A DNA stretch of 64,000 bases from the NCBI GenBank assembly GCA_030737875.1, contig CM060924.1, positions 152,762,197 to 152,826,196 of the forward strand, read 5' to 3'. The notes under the pieces are model-generated. The model saw only the letters and a program-made list of their open reading frames with translations, was not told where the DNA came from and did not search any database. Below are positions 23,077-36,472 of this stretch, piece after piece; position 1 is the stretch's first letter, and each line of letters starts with the position of its first letter. Made by a program: the position numbers and the translations under genes. Source of the DNA: Allium sativum (Eukaryota > Streptophyta > Magnoliopsida > Asparagales > Amaryllidaceae).

Positions 23077-24083
23077 TTAAAACTTTTCGTCCCCAAAAAG
23101 GAACGAAGCCGAAAGTTGTTTTACAATTCAACTCCACTTTCATTATTTTGACTACGGCTTAAGTTCTTCAACTTTTCAGTTTCTAAGAACTTTTCAAATT
23201 CTTCAAAAATTTGGCTAACACCCTAAATTTTTGAAAAATTTCGCCATAACCTCCCCTGCACCGGGGACTTCGGGATATTTCATATAGCCTCCCATGGCCT
23301 TCTTCAGTCCAAAAGAAAAAGAAAAAGCCAAGCAGCTAGCCAATCGGCTCATAAAATCACCCAAAACTCAAGAAATACAATAAACATGTACCTATTTGTC
23401 GGGCAAACAATTTTATTCCTCTTCTCTAGCCTCCTTGCTATGACCTGTTCAATGTAAGTACATGTATATGCATGCAAATGCGACTAATTTTCAACACAAT
23501 TCACAATTTTGTTCAATTTGGCTGAAGGTTCAACATTTAATTATTCAAACAATAATCAAACAACACAATCAGCAATCAATTAGTTGATTATCATTTCAAA
23601 TTCATAGTTTTGATATATGGTCAAAGAATAACATTTTTGATGCCAAATCACAACAATAGGCCCTATCTAATTTTGGTTCTCACACCAGTCTAATGGAAAT
23701 ATATAGAAATCCCACTTTCGACACTCGAATATAAATTCTGATGATGAAGCTTCAATCATCAGAACCATCTCTGGGCAACTAGAGTGTAATTCTATATCTA
23801 TCAAGTATATTAAAACTTTGAATACCCGTAGATCAGACGTGTATGCAAAATCTATATATACTGTATTGTCCAAATTCAATACAAATAAATATTCAAATAC
23901 GTATAATTGATTTAAATTTCAAAGCACAGTTGATTTTCATTTTAAAAATATACTCTTCACACTCGTTCTAGGATACTACTGATCCCGTCTCTAACGAGTC
24001 ATTCCCGTTGGATATTACTAATCCAATCTCTGATGAATTCTTTTGTATAGTTCTAATGTGTCTTGTTCTCTGAGCTTTGTAAA
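23077..24083 (-). other. Interior of the giant-LTR element, no recognised gene
   Basis: About 1.0 kb, AT-rich. The longest minus-strand frame (23879-23667, 70 codons) has no motif and starts 200 bp from the primer site. Nothing resembles gag, protease, RT or integrase. Short near-repeats around 23970-24040 (GATACTACTGATCCCGTCTCTAACGA and GATATTACTAATCCAATCTCTGATGA) suggest a small tandem duplication. Confidence 0.6.
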
Positions 24084-24100
24084 CCAAAGCTCTGATACCA
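24084..24100 (-). other. Primer binding site, initiator-Met type (TGGTATCAGAGCTTTGG)
   Basis: It lies three bases from the 5' LTR end on the minus strand. This is the standard plant site complementary to the 3' end of initiator tRNA-Met. Confidence 0.9.
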
Positions 24101-24103
24101 AAC

Positions 24104-27100
24104 TATAGTAACCCGTAACTTCCCCGGTAAGGAAAGGCCAGATACTTTGAGAACAAACCACATCATAACACAAACAGAAGAACATTTCATTGTATATTAC
24201 AACAATTCATCAGAATACACGAATATACAGAGTATTAACAAATAAAATACATTCGATAAATATCAGAGATTACAATAAATTACATAGCAGCGGAAAATAA
24301 TACAAAATACAACTAAAGGAGATATACGGATACAAAGCTTTCCGGATATCGTTCCAGCTGTAAATCAGTTCCTGTGGATATAAATCTGCAAAACCAAAAC
24401 TACTAGCTGCCCGTGTCAAAATAAGGGCACCTAGATTTTAGGTTAAAACAATAAACTCCAGGTCAGTCATGTGACTGGTGTGAGAACTAAAACAGTTATA
24501 AATCTTTGTTTCAAAGTTAGGTAAATCAAGGGACCACGCAGGGTAGCACGGAATGGGTTTCCTCCCAAGAAAACCAGTGCATAAAACCACAGCGCAATGC
24601 TAAATAAAGAACAATGAAGCTATTATAAGACCCAGGCCCCATCACACAATGCAACACAAACCAAAGGAAAGGGTTTTACCTTATAATAGCCAAAGAATGC
24701 TTGATACGATAAATTTCATCTTTTATTATTGCTATAAGTGAAGAAATCAATTTCAAATCATAAGTATCAATCATAGGCGGCATGAATGCCCCATACCACT
24801 ATGTCGCCATATATAGGTATACAATCAAAACCGCACAGTCACGTATTTGGAAATTGGATTTCCATCTATGAACCGAGGCAAGGGATCGTCCTCTACTGAT
24901 TCGAGACGCTCTAGCCCGCCCCTCAGGAACAGCCGCAACTGCCCCTTGGATCGTCAGGGTCGATCCACCGATGTGGTTTAAAATTCCTGAACACTGCGTT
25001 TCCCCGCCCTTTGGGGCGTAGGTGAGCCAACTAAATGACTCCATCGGACCCGGATCGTCCGATCTAACCGAGGAGCCTCGCAACAGCAACAACCACACAG
25101 GTGAAAAGTATATAAATGTCAGGGCTGGTAGGTCACTGACACCACCATAGCTAGAAGGAAACGCATGCCCTCCCTGATGTCCTCTCCCGTTTCTGGTTCA
25201 CAACCGGGGTGTGAGGCTAGCGAATTCACGTTACACAAAGCTATGCCACACAGGCGATGCTTTGATCATCAACCACAAGACTTTGCTTTTCAACAGAAGC
25301 CTTGATCATTTGCATCTCAGCATGCCACACAGGCAGACCACTCTTTGCAACCGATATCAATCACACAGAATGAAATCCAATGTCATACGCACAGTCGGTA
25401 CAAGTTCGTTCTGGGTTTGAACAAAACCGAAGGCACTTTCCTCGCATATCCATCGATCTCCAAGTACGTCTGGACAATCACCAACTGATTCCCTCATCTT
25501 GGGTGTACAGCCCAATCAAGATATTCAGTAATCACCCAAACGATGTGAAGACTTCCGGTCTTCAACCACTATCTTCATCTTCAACACCACGTCGAAACAG
25601 TTATTTAGAATGGGATAAACCCAGTCTTTCTGAATAACTCGTATATATTATAAAAGTGTTACACAAACACAACATACGCCTCATTCCAATTCAGAATATT
25701 CTTTTATTCAAATATTCTTATTCTTTGGGAAATGTTCCCATTAATTTTATCAAAGATAAAATCTTTAAATTTATTCTTTAATCTTCTTTTGAATATCAAT
25801 TCAAACTAGTTGGGATTAGCGAACCACACCGAAGTAATCATTTATTTTATTTCCCAATCCCAACCTATTCATCCCGTGAAGTAAAACTGGTCAAACTTCA
25901 TATCTAACACCATGGTGTTATCGGTAAATTCAATTACCATTTCACGTTCAAATCTAATTAAAGAATTAACTATCGCCTAGAGCAAAACTAGTGATACTCC
26001 ATTCTCGATCATTTCAATCTAATTAAAGATTCATTAAAACTCCACTTAGTTTTAATCTTTAACTAGGTTAAAGAACCAATGTCATTTAAAACACGGTTCA
26101 CGATAAACCCAAAACCACATCCTATTAATTGTCGGGTTAAAGAACGAATCTTATTTAAAACACCGTTCACGATAAACCCAAAAATCAATTCCAATTCAAT
26201 TCCAAATAAATATCACTTAATTGGTTCACTTCATTAAATCTAAATAAAAAGATTTAATCTTTTTCTCAACTGGGTTTAAGAACAGTGTTAATGAAGACAC
26301 CATTCACGACAAAACCAAATCCCATTTGATATTAAATACAAGACTCTGAATAGAAAATATATCGGCTTATATTCAATATCAAACTCTACGACCAACAAAT
26401 ATCGTATTGGAAATAACGATATATATATCTTTCAAATTTCCATAACAATATCTATATAATCACAAAATCCCACATCGAAATATTCCAAAGACAATTTCGA
26501 TTCCAATCCATTCCAATTCAATTATTGGAAATTCTGGTTTCTTTTAAAACCATTTCAAAACCAATTTATTTATTTAAAAATAAATAAATTATTATTCTAG
26601 TTCAAAACTAGTTCATTTCGATAAAAATCTATTTTTATCTTTTCAAATATGGAGTTTTTCATCCCAATTCTTCACATATCATTTTCGATGATTTTATGCA
26701 AATTATTAATATTTTTAATAATTTTATCAAGGCCCGTACAGTCGATTTCCATCAACGGCCATCGAACTGCACTTACAACGACCTTTTCCATATTTTATTT
26801 GGACATAATTCCAAATCCAACCGTTAGATTTCAAATTTCAAATATTCGTTAAAAAATTCTTTTCGATACGAACCCAACGGTTCCGGTTTTAAGAGAATCC
26901 GACGGTCGGATCTCCCGCAACGTCAATTCGAAGTCATTGGTCGAAATTCACGAACTGCCGCAGCGCAGCGCGTTCTATTCAGGCCATTATATTATATATA
27001 TAATATATATTTTGTCGATTTCAATTCAAAACAATTTTAACTTCCATCTCAAATTCAAATCAAAATTGAATTTTCTAATATAAATTCGTTTTAAATTCAT

Positions 27101-27925
27101 TTCAAATCGATTTCAATTCTATTTCAATTTAATTCGAATTTCAATGCTATTCAATTTAATTTGAATTCAAATCACTTTAATTTAATTCGAAATTCAATTC
27201 ACTTCAAAATATCAGATTTTAAAATCACTTCCTTTTCTATATTCATTTTAAAAACGAATATAACCGATATAAATATCGTTCACGTCAAAATGGCGTCAAT
27301 CTAATCAACACGGCTTTTATTCAACACATAAATATATATTTCTATTCTTTATTTTCCAAATTAGAATGAGGCCCAATCAATTACCATATAATGTGAAGTA
27401 TATGGATTTTCTACAACACATGTATATAATAGCAATGATAAATAATCAACCATCATCCAAAGTGCCTTCTACACTGTATAAGCATTAAATATAAATATTC
27501 GACGCTTATACAGCCTGTCAATCAATCGATTGACATACAACTAAACAATCGGGATTAGTGTTCGTCAAATCTCATCCCAATACCCGTGTGGGGTTTCAAT
27601 CAATCTACCACAGTTTTTATTTGTGCAGTTGGGCGATGTGTAAAATTTATCATCCCAATCAATATCAGTCAAATGTGTGGATATAAACAAATCATCTGAT
27701 TTGTTTATAAATATTCTTTTCATTTTATATACACGTTAAAAATTCAATTTTTAACTATAAAATATTTTCTATATAAATATTTTATTTCATTTCACATCAC
27801 ATCACACAATCAATTTTCACAACAACATGCAATCAATCAAACAAGTCGTCCATGGTCTGTGGACGATGGGTGTCGGGTGCTACTAAACACCGTCTGCATC
27901 CTAGTATATATCACATAACTAGAAA
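24104..27925 (-). repeat. 5' LTR of the giant-LTR element, upstream third missing
   Basis: It matches 17336-21142 along its length with a few percent visible differences. The last dinucleotide has changed from CA to TA (24104-24105), which should block integration of any new copy with this end. The upstream 1.9 kb (promoter, GC-rich block, donor) is missing: at 27923-27925 the LTR is joined to a second copy of the neighbouring Athila/Tat-like element through a shared AAA. Confidence 0.88.
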
Positions 27926-28376
27926 TCATTTGAATTTGAATTTGGAAATGAGTTTGAAATTGATTCATTTAATCTTCGAATTTCTTCCACAAGAGATTGT
28001 AGTATTTCAAGACTTGAGGGTAGATCATCATTTTGAAAATTTGGTGTGTAAAATCAGGATTATTTTGAAAACTTTGACTTGAATTGTTGCTCATTACTTC
28101 AATTAATCTTTGTCCTGATTCATTATATCTTTGACTTTCTTCAATTAGAGCCTGAATACTTATTTCAAGACTGGAGAGTTGATCGTTGTTTTGAAAATTT
28201 TATGGCGCAGAATCAGGATTATTTTGAAAAATTTGAAAAGTTGTTGGCGTAAAATCCAAATTATTTGTTCAATAGTTATTATTAAAATACCCATATGAAT
28301 TTGGTGTAAAATTATATGGATTATATTGATTTTCACAATTATCGTAAAATCCGTAGGAATAAGGAAATTGGGACAT
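27926..28376 (-). pseudogene. Second, truncated copy of the gag-like frame
   Basis: It starts MSQFPYSYGFYDNCENQYNP at 28376. It carries the same frameshift near 28030 as copy 1 plus its own stop near 28269, where a TGT codon of copy 1 reads TGA. The frame ends at the recombination joint at 27925. Confidence 0.55.
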
Positions 28377-30461
28377 TTTCATGAAAGCTTTTAATAAATA
28401 TGTTAAAATGAATAACTTCAGATTATATGAATACAAGTCTAGGCCAGTTTCGGACACGGGTTATCAGTGTGCCACGAAAGAAACACAACTGAAGGTTTAA
28501 GAACCTATTTGAGTTCGAGACTTTACCTTTCCTTATACACTTCAGAACATATCAATTCTAATTGTTAATTTAACGAATATTTTGTCCTATGAGCTTTGGG
28601 GAGTCCTCGATTCAATTTCAAAAATAATTTATTTCAAAAAAAAATCACTTTACCCCACGTTCGCTTTAAAATTTCCAGCCACACATCAACAGATAGAATA
28701 ATCAATCACAGAACAATCATAGAATAAATTGTAGAAATAATTATTTTACAAGCTAACCGCGACACCTGCACAAAACCATTACAAACAATTTTTATATATT
28801 TTTCAAGCAGCAGCAGACCCAATAGAGTTTAAGAAATTCTCACTTAGATCGGCAGTCCGTCCAGTGCAACTGAGTAGCACTAGCGCTTTCACACCCCACT
28901 TGGTGTGCAACCACTCCAATAATTCAAGTTTACTTGACCTATGAAATCCCTGTTTGTTGCCTGACTTATTCAGAATGTGCAAATTAGCAATTTAGTTTTA
29001 ACGACATTTTTAAAAAAAAAAAGCAAGCAAAGCAGACAGATTTTGAGCAACGCTTTCTTAACAAGCAAGTGAAGCAAAGTAAATCCAAGCTAGCAAGTAA
29101 TTCAATTTCTGTTCGCCTTCTGTAACCTAATAAGGATTTGAAAATGAGACGAACAAAATATGAAAACAAAACGACTTATAGGATACAAAGGCTTTTTTTT
29201 TACTTTTTTTTAAAAAAAGTAGAACAAAATAATACAAAGACCAATTAAAAGAACTAGGACAGAAGCATATCGAACAGTCACAACCCTAATGGCCACTTTA
29301 AACGAAAACTTAGACAAAAACTAAAATAAGCCCTCGCACAAGCCAGTAGCCCACATTCCGATCCAAATGCCCCATAAATTAGCTGTTAAAACCGGATAAA
29401 AAATAGCTTCATGTTTCCTTACTGTCAAAAGTCAAAACCACATTTTCTTCCTTTCAAAATGAAAGCTCGGAAATGCATCTTACAAAGAATTTAGTTCGAT
29501 TTTGCGAGTGAAAACTCAGAAATGCAACATACAATGAAAACTCAGAAAATTTTAGTTCGTTTGCGAGTGAAGCTCGGTGGTTTTGGGAAGACGATGGACT
29601 TCGGGTTTTCGATTTGGGCTTGGGTTTTGGGTTTGAGGTTAGGTGAGTAACTTTCGGATTTCAGCAGTTCGCAGGGGTTGCGATGGAGGGAGAAGGTTCG
29701 GCTGAGGGGCTGATTTGAACGTGGTATAGGAATTGGGTAAGCGGTTTAATCATATCAGATATTGTGGTTCTGTAATCGGGGTAATGCTTGAGAAGGAAGT
29801 AGTATGGCTATGGATAGATGTGGACTGGTTTGTAGCAGTGCCAAGGCTATGTTGTTTATTGGTGGAGAATGATTGTTGTGGGAGATGTTGTGCATCCAGG
29901 GTTCGGGATCAGCAGTAGGAATGATTAATTGAAGTGTGCTGAGAGGTTGCGTTCATGAGCAAGCATTGGTACTGGTGGTTTGTAATGGAGGACGGTGTTT
30001 TGTTTGGAGTTTGCGGTATGCGGATGGAAATAGGCAGAGAAGGTTTGGGGTAGTGGGGTTTTGTATTGGAATAGAAAATTAGAGATGGAAAGAAAAGGTT
30101 TTTATACATTTATTTATTTTATATTGGTAAGAATTGTAAAATGAAAAAATAAGAAAGAAATAAAGGAAAACAGTTGGAGAGAAGATTGAGAAATAAATTA
30201 TAAAATAAATGGCAAGTAATAAGTAAGGAAAGGGAACCAAAGAAAAATCTTTTTTTTTCTTTTTTACTTGTAGAAAAAGAAATGTAAATATTGGAAAAAG
30301 GAATAAAAAAGGAAAGATATCTAAGAGAAAGAAGCAAGGTTTTTTTTTTCTATCTATACAAGAAAACAAAAGGAAATCAAATAGAATAGAATTTTTTTTA
30401 TGGAAAAAAATAAGAAAATATAAATATAACCCGAAGGATCTACTAATAAAAATTATTTTGG
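28377..30461 (-). other. Leader, copy 2
   Basis: Corresponds to 13395-15500 with small indels, including a 16-base deletion near 29520-29550 and different homopolymer lengths. No coding frame is kept intact in both copies. Confidence 0.6.
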
Positions 30462-30479
30462 TCCCCGGCAACGGTGCCA
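30462..30479 (-). other. Primer binding site, Asp-tRNA type, copy 2
   Basis: It reads TGGCACCGTTGCCGGGGA on the minus strand; one base differs from the consensus at a different place than in copy 1. Confidence 0.85.
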
Positions 30480-30484
30480 AAATT

Positions 30485-31692
30485 TGCTTGCGAACAAATT
30501 AAACAATTGAAAACAACTACTTAATCCGTTCAGCTTTCCCAAACAACAAGGGTTGTTGTAAAGGGTGTCGAACTCTAGGACCAAAAATATTTAAATAATA
30601 AATCCAATCAAGTTATTCCAAAGATTCAATTGGTTGAAAACACAGAAAATATGAAAAAGAGAGTTTTTAATAATAAAAGAAAGCAATTAGGGAGCAATGA
30701 CATAGATTAAATTAACATGAACTAATAACCAAACATATTAATGCAGATCTAATTCATGTTTCTGTCACAAAGATGAATCAACGATAATTAGGCTTCTAGA
30801 AACAAATATGGGAATAACGACAAGTATAGCCTATGCAGGAACTACGCTCTTAAACAACCATAGGCTATCAGGACATATTCCCTATTTTATTCCTAAAACC
30901 CTAAAAGTTAGATCTAAATCTGATAAGCGTTAGATCAAGCATGAATATACCCTGTAAAGGAGCATAGCTCTTAAACGACACAGAATATGAAGGTTCTGAT
31001 CTAACCCTTCGTTCAGATCTTGATCTATATACATGAAGTTCTAATCTCTTTGGCTATGTTATTCATATTGAATCTAATCTAATCGTCATCACCCCCTAAT
31101 TAAAGGAGATTAGCTAGACATAGCTAAAGAAGAAGAAAATAAATAACATAAATAAAATACAATAAAAAGTAAAGAGAAAGGAAGAAGAATGATTTTACTT
31201 CAAGAGAAAGTTTACAGAATAAAACCTAATGTCCTTCTAAATGAACAAGATACAAGTGTATTTATAGATGATATGACAAAGGCTAATTGGCTAATTATAC
31301 AATATGGGACTAAAGAATTAGCCCAAATAACACATAAGCCAGTGTGAACACAGTTGTTGAGTGAGAGTCCTTGCAAATGAGCCAATGTGAAGGCAACATG
31401 AGTGAGAGGCCTTACAAATGAGCAATTGTGAACGCAGCATGAGTCTTCAGTGAGCCAAATCTACAAAGCTAAGCTCTATTTGCAACCGTTCTTCAGGCAT
31501 TAAACTTTTCAAGCTTTAGCAATTTCAAACTTCACTCTTTTTGAGCAAATTCTTCATGCTTTATCCATCAAATGCTCTAAGCGATGCTTTTTTATCAACA
31601 ATCTGAACAACTATAAATACACAATATCAATTATTTTGAAAAGAAAACAAGATAAATAAGCAGATAAAAAATACACATTTACGTGTATATCA
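30485..31692 (-). repeat. 5' LTR of the Athila/Tat-like element, copy 2
   Basis: This 1208-bp LTR is equivalent to 15524-16728, with a TATA box at 31259-31267 (minus strand). The matching 3' LTR of this copy is absent because the duplication starts inside the element. Confidence 0.9.
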
Positions 31693-32294
31693 ATGTGGGA
31701 CCTCTTAGCTTATTAATTAACAGGTTTAACTTATCAGTTTAATTTCATTAATAAGCATGGTTGTAAATGACATTTCCTATAAATTTTATTCTATGTACAA
31801 CCCCTCCCCCAAAGCAGACAAGCACCTGGTCAGATGTATATAGATTTACAGTAACAAGTTTTACTAAATTTACATTTGATCTTCATATTTTCCATAATAT
31901 ATTCTACTTAGTATTAAATTATGTCAACCTATTCAGATTAACATGTTTGCATATTATTCCCTTTGTAATTACCCCAAATTTATAGTCAACGGTTCTCAAG
32001 TTATAATATGCCAATTCTCCTTTCTATTGTCATTACAAGTTATTGCAATTTATCCCAATTATACGCAATTCTAACGGAAATGGCCTAGGCTCTTGATAGT
32101 CTAGGCTCAGCGTAAAATAAAAAGGAAATGGAGAAAATAGATTCAAACTCAAACTGAATAAATAGGCATAGAAAGGACTATAATAAATAAAATATAGAAA
32201 GGGAATAAGGAAGAAAGATGTATATATGAAAATATAATAACTGTAAATTAAATGGATAATTGACAGTAAAACAATAACAAGTAAACATTGCTAC

Positions 32295-32299
32295 TTTTC
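32295..32299. other. Empty target site TTTTC
   Basis: The counterpart of 17331-17335 without the giant-LTR insertion: here TTTTC runs straight into AGATCCAAATC. Confidence 0.8.
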
Positions 32300-32466
32300 A
32301 GATCCAAATCATTTACTGTAAAAATACTGTTTAAATAGCATATTTAAAAATAACTAGAACTCACAGTGATTTGATTTAGATCTAGAAAATGTCTCTTTAA
32401 AATTGCTGTTATAAAAAAACTAGAATTATCCCATTAATCTGCGTTATAGCAGCACCTTGGCATCTT

Positions 32467-32514
32467 CTAGTTTTTATTTAGAAATAGCTTGGAGGAGGAA
32501 GAAGATGAAGACAT
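32467..32514 (-). other. Micro-ORF in the LTR G leader (MSSSSSSSKLFLNKN)
   Basis: ACAAACATGTC gives the start a good plant context (A at -3). The frame has 15 codons and lies between the TATA box and the donor-like site. LTRs at 50722-50739 (5 codons) and 57262-57291 (9 codons) also have one well-placed start and a very short frame. It could act as an upstream ORF; coding value is unlikely. Confidence 0.3.
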
Positions 32515-32546
32515 GTTTGTGTGTAAGAAGATGTTGAGGCTGCTAG

Positions 32547-32561
32547 CCTATTTATATATTA
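32547..32561 (-). promoter_or_regulatory. TATA box of LTR G (AATATATAAATAGGC)
   Basis: A strong TATATAAATA match about 35 bp upstream of the micro-ORF start. Upstream, four GTCGAC words lie within 60 bp (32695-32754). Confidence 0.55.
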
Positions 32562-35500
32562 GCTAGGATAATTCTAAACCATTAGATATTAGGTTATTAA
32601 ATCAAACTATACACCTCAGACTGAGTCAGCGTATAAATATAGCAAATAAAACAGTCCACATTCAGTTGTAGGAATCTGTCCTACATGCTGGTGGGTCGAC
32701 CCACCTTAGACCTGGGTCGACACATTGGTCGACCCGTCTTAGGCCTAGGTCGACCACTGTGACACGACCCAAACTTCCCCGTAAAGGAAAGCCCGGATTG
32801 AGTTGAAAACACGACAAATCAGAACACAAACAGAAGAACATTTCATTGCTTATTACAACGATTCCATCAGAATACAAGAATATAACAGAGTACGAATAAA
32901 TAATATACATTTGATAAATATCAGAGATTTAAATTACATTTAAATCCATAGCAGCGGAAAAGTAATACAAAACACAACTGAAAGAAATACCCGGATACAG
33001 AGCTTTCCGAATATCACTTCAGCTATAAATCAGGATCCTGTAAGAATAAATATGCAAAACCAAAACTACTAGCTGCCCGTGTGGAAAATAAGGGCACCTA
33101 GAGTTTAGGTTAAAACAATAAATTCCAGGTCAGTCATGTGACTAGTGTGAAAACAAAAATAGCTATTTAAAACTTTACTTCATAAATAAAGTAAATCAAG
33201 GGACCACGCCGTATAACACGGAACGGGTTTCCTTCCAAGAATACCGGTGCATAAAACAAACAGCGTAATGTTTTTTGGAAAAATGAAGCTATTATAAGAC
33301 CCAGGTCCCATCACACAATGCAACACAAGCCGAAGGATAGGGTTTTACCTTATAATAGCCAAATAATGCTTGATACGTTTAAAACAAATCATTTGATACT
33401 ATTATAAGTGCATAGTGTATAAAACAACTTCAAATATAAATGTATCAATCCTAGACGGCATGGGTACCATCTATCATGTCGCCATACTAGGCTCTACAAT
33501 CAAAACCGAACAATGTCGCGTATTGGAAATTGGATTTTCGTCATGAGTCTAGGCAAGGGATATACTCCTTTCCGCTTCGAGACACTCTAGCAAATGTCTT
33601 AGGACTACACACTCTGGGTAACCCCTGGAATCGGCTGGGCCGGTCCTCCATTACGTTTGAGGATTAGTTATTCCTAAACACACGTTTTCCGGTCCTATCG
33701 GACCCATCGGCTCCGTAGTAACCGATATATCCGAGGCGCCTCGCTTTCCAACAACCACATAGGTAAAAATAATATAAATGTCAGGGTGTGCAAAACCTTG
33801 ACACCACCCATAGCTGGAAAGAAACGTCATGTTCTCCCAACGGTCCTTATCCCGTTTTTGACTCATACCGAGGTGTGAGGCTCGCGAATTAACACTATAC
33901 ACAAAGCGGCGCTATATCAAAGCTATGCTTTGATAATCAACCACAAGACTTTGCATTTCAACAAAAGCCTTGATCACTGCATCTCAGCATGCCACACAGG
34001 CAATTCACGCCATGCGACTGATGTCCATTGATATACAGCCTCTGAGCTCGTACGTCTCGGAGAAGGGTATTAAGCAAGAGAATAAATTCTCCGCCACCAA
34101 ACAGATTTATATTTAATAGAGATCAATAAACACATAATAAAATCCAATGTCAGACACACAGTCCATTTACAAGTTCATTCTGGGTTTGAACGAAACCGGA
34201 GGAACCTTATTCCTCGTCCCATATGTCCAATACAGGACAGAGGCCCTCACATATCCGTCGATCTCTAAGTACATCTGGATGATCACCACTTATTACCTCG
34301 TCTTAGGTGTACAACCCAATCAAGACATCATTAATCATCCAAACGATGTGAAGACCTCCGGTATTCAACCACCGTCTTCATCGTCGACTTATCGTCGAAT
34401 CAGTTATTCAAAATGGGTATAAACCCGACGTTTCCGAATAACTCGCGTATATAATAAGCAAGTGTTTTAAAAACACAACATACGCCACATTCCAATTCAG
34501 AATATTCTTTTACTCAAATATTCACGTAATTAGGGAAAGGTTCCCATTAATTTTATTAAAGATAAATTCTTTAAAATTTATTCTTTAATCTTCCTTTGGA
34601 TATCATTTCAAACCATATTAAGGTTTTCCAAACTAGTCGGGATTAGCGCAACTTACTGAAGTAATCCTTTGTTAAATTTCCCAATCCCAACCTATTCATC
34701 CCATGGAGCAAAACTGGTAATACTCCATATCTAACACCACGGTGTTATCGGTAAATATTAATTACCATTTCACGCTCAAATCTAATTAAAGATTTAACTA
34801 TCGCTCGAAGCAAAACTGGCGATACTCCATTCTCGATTATTTCAATCTAATTAAAGATTAATTAAAACTCCACTTAGTCTTAATCTCCCTAAAAACCAAT
34901 ATTAATGATTATTTAACTTTGGGAAATCAAACATGTCGCATCGATAATCCACACCGTACTATTGATTTCTGCCGATATATAACCTCTAAGCTCGTACGTC
35001 TTAGAGAAGGGCGTTAAACCAGAGAATAAATTATCCACCACCAAATAGATATATATTTAGCAGAGATCAACCATACAGTTCGAAATACAACGCTACACAT
35101 TCCATCCTGTCTTTAACTGGTTTAAAGAACCAATGTCATATAATACACAGTTCACGATAAACCAAAAATCACATTCCATTAATTATGGAATCTTCACGGA
35201 AAACGGATCAATATATAATCGATATCAGTTTCCGTATCCGACTAATAATATAAATGGAATAACGACAAAGCCTTTTAAATTCCATATATATTAACAGTCT
35301 TCCTCCATAGAAGCTCACTTCGATTATTATCGAATCGAATTCCATTCCATCCCAATTAAATATTAATTAATTGGAAAACATTACTTTGGCTAATTTCTTA
35401 AATCTTAATAAAAAGATTTATAAATTCCAAATCATATTTCACTGCAAATTGGGTTAAAGAACGAATGTCGTTAAAAACACAGTTCACGATAAGCCCAATC

Positions 35501-36439
35501 CACATTCCATTTCAATTCCAATTAAATGTAAATTAATTGGTAATTCTTCTTTTAATCTTAATTAAAAGATTTATTCTTTTCACATGGGGTTTAAGAACAG
35601 CGTTATTTAAGATACCATTCACGACAAACCCAAAAATCCAATGCAATTCAATTCCAATTAAATATTAATTAATTGATAAACTTCATTAAATCTTAATAAA
35701 AAGATTTTATCTTTTCTAAACTGGGTTTAAGAATAATGTTATTTAAGACACCATTCACGACAAACCCTAAATCCCATTTGATATTAAATACAAGGCTCTA
35801 AATAGAAAATATACCGGCTTATATTTAATATCAAATTCTGAAATCAACAAATATCATATTGGAATAACGATATATATATCTTCCAAATTCCTCCACAATG
35901 TCCGTATAATCACCGAATCCAATATCGAAATATGCCGAAGATAATTTCGATTCAAATCCATTCCAATTCATATATTGGAAATTCTGGTTATTTTTAAAAC
36001 CATTTCAAATCCAATTTATTTCTTTAAAAATATTGGGTTATAATTCTAGTTCATAACTAGTTCATTTTGATAAAAATATATTTTTAACTTTTCAAATTTG
36101 GAATTTTTCATCCTAATTTTTTCCAAATCATTTATTATGATTTTACACAAATTATTAATATTTTTAATAAATTTATCAAGGCACGTACATTCGATTTCCA
36201 TAAACGGTCATCAAACTGCACTTACAACGACCTTTTCCAAATTTGATTTGGACATAATTCCAAATCCAACCGTTAGATTTCAAATCTCTCATATTCGGTA
36301 GAAAGCTCTTTTCTATACGAACCCAACAGTCCTGGTTTCAGGAGAATCCGACGGTCGGATCTCCCGTAATGTCAATTCGAAGTCAATGGTCGAAATTCGC
36401 AAACGGTCGCGGCATGGCGCGTTCTATTCAGGCCATTTA

Positions 36440-36472
<33 letters not shown>

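Larger units (their letters stand above)
17336..27925 (-). mobile_element. Non-autonomous LTR retrotransposon with giant LTRs and tiny interior
   Basis: Order on the minus strand: truncated 5' LTR (27925-24104), initiator-Met primer site, 1038-bp interior, purine tract, complete 3' LTR (23065-17336, 5730 bp). The LTR is more than five times longer than the interior. No gag or pol motif is found, so reverse transcription and integration would need another element's proteins. Primer site, purine-tract surroundings and the TTCCGCTGC box match the Tekay/Del-like chromoviruses on the right of the window, which are candidate helpers. Confidence 0.85.
27926..32299. repeat. Duplicated segment, copy 2
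   Basis: Matches 12944-17335. It starts inside the gag-like frame and ends in the uninterrupted TTTTC site, after which LTR G continues to 32757. It shares the old frameshift of copy 1. Confidence 0.92.
31693..32757 (-). mobile_element. LTR G, promoter-proximal part
   Basis: On the minus strand: GTCGAC-rich upstream sequence (32754-32695), TATA box (32561-32547), leader with a micro-frame (32514-32467), donor-like GTGAGT (32364-32359), then AT-rich DNA. This is the order found in the chromovirus LTR at 56720-57371. It continues at 2896-2313 beyond the inserted element, and is cut on the right by the giant LTR at 32758. No protein motif is present. Confidence 0.6.
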
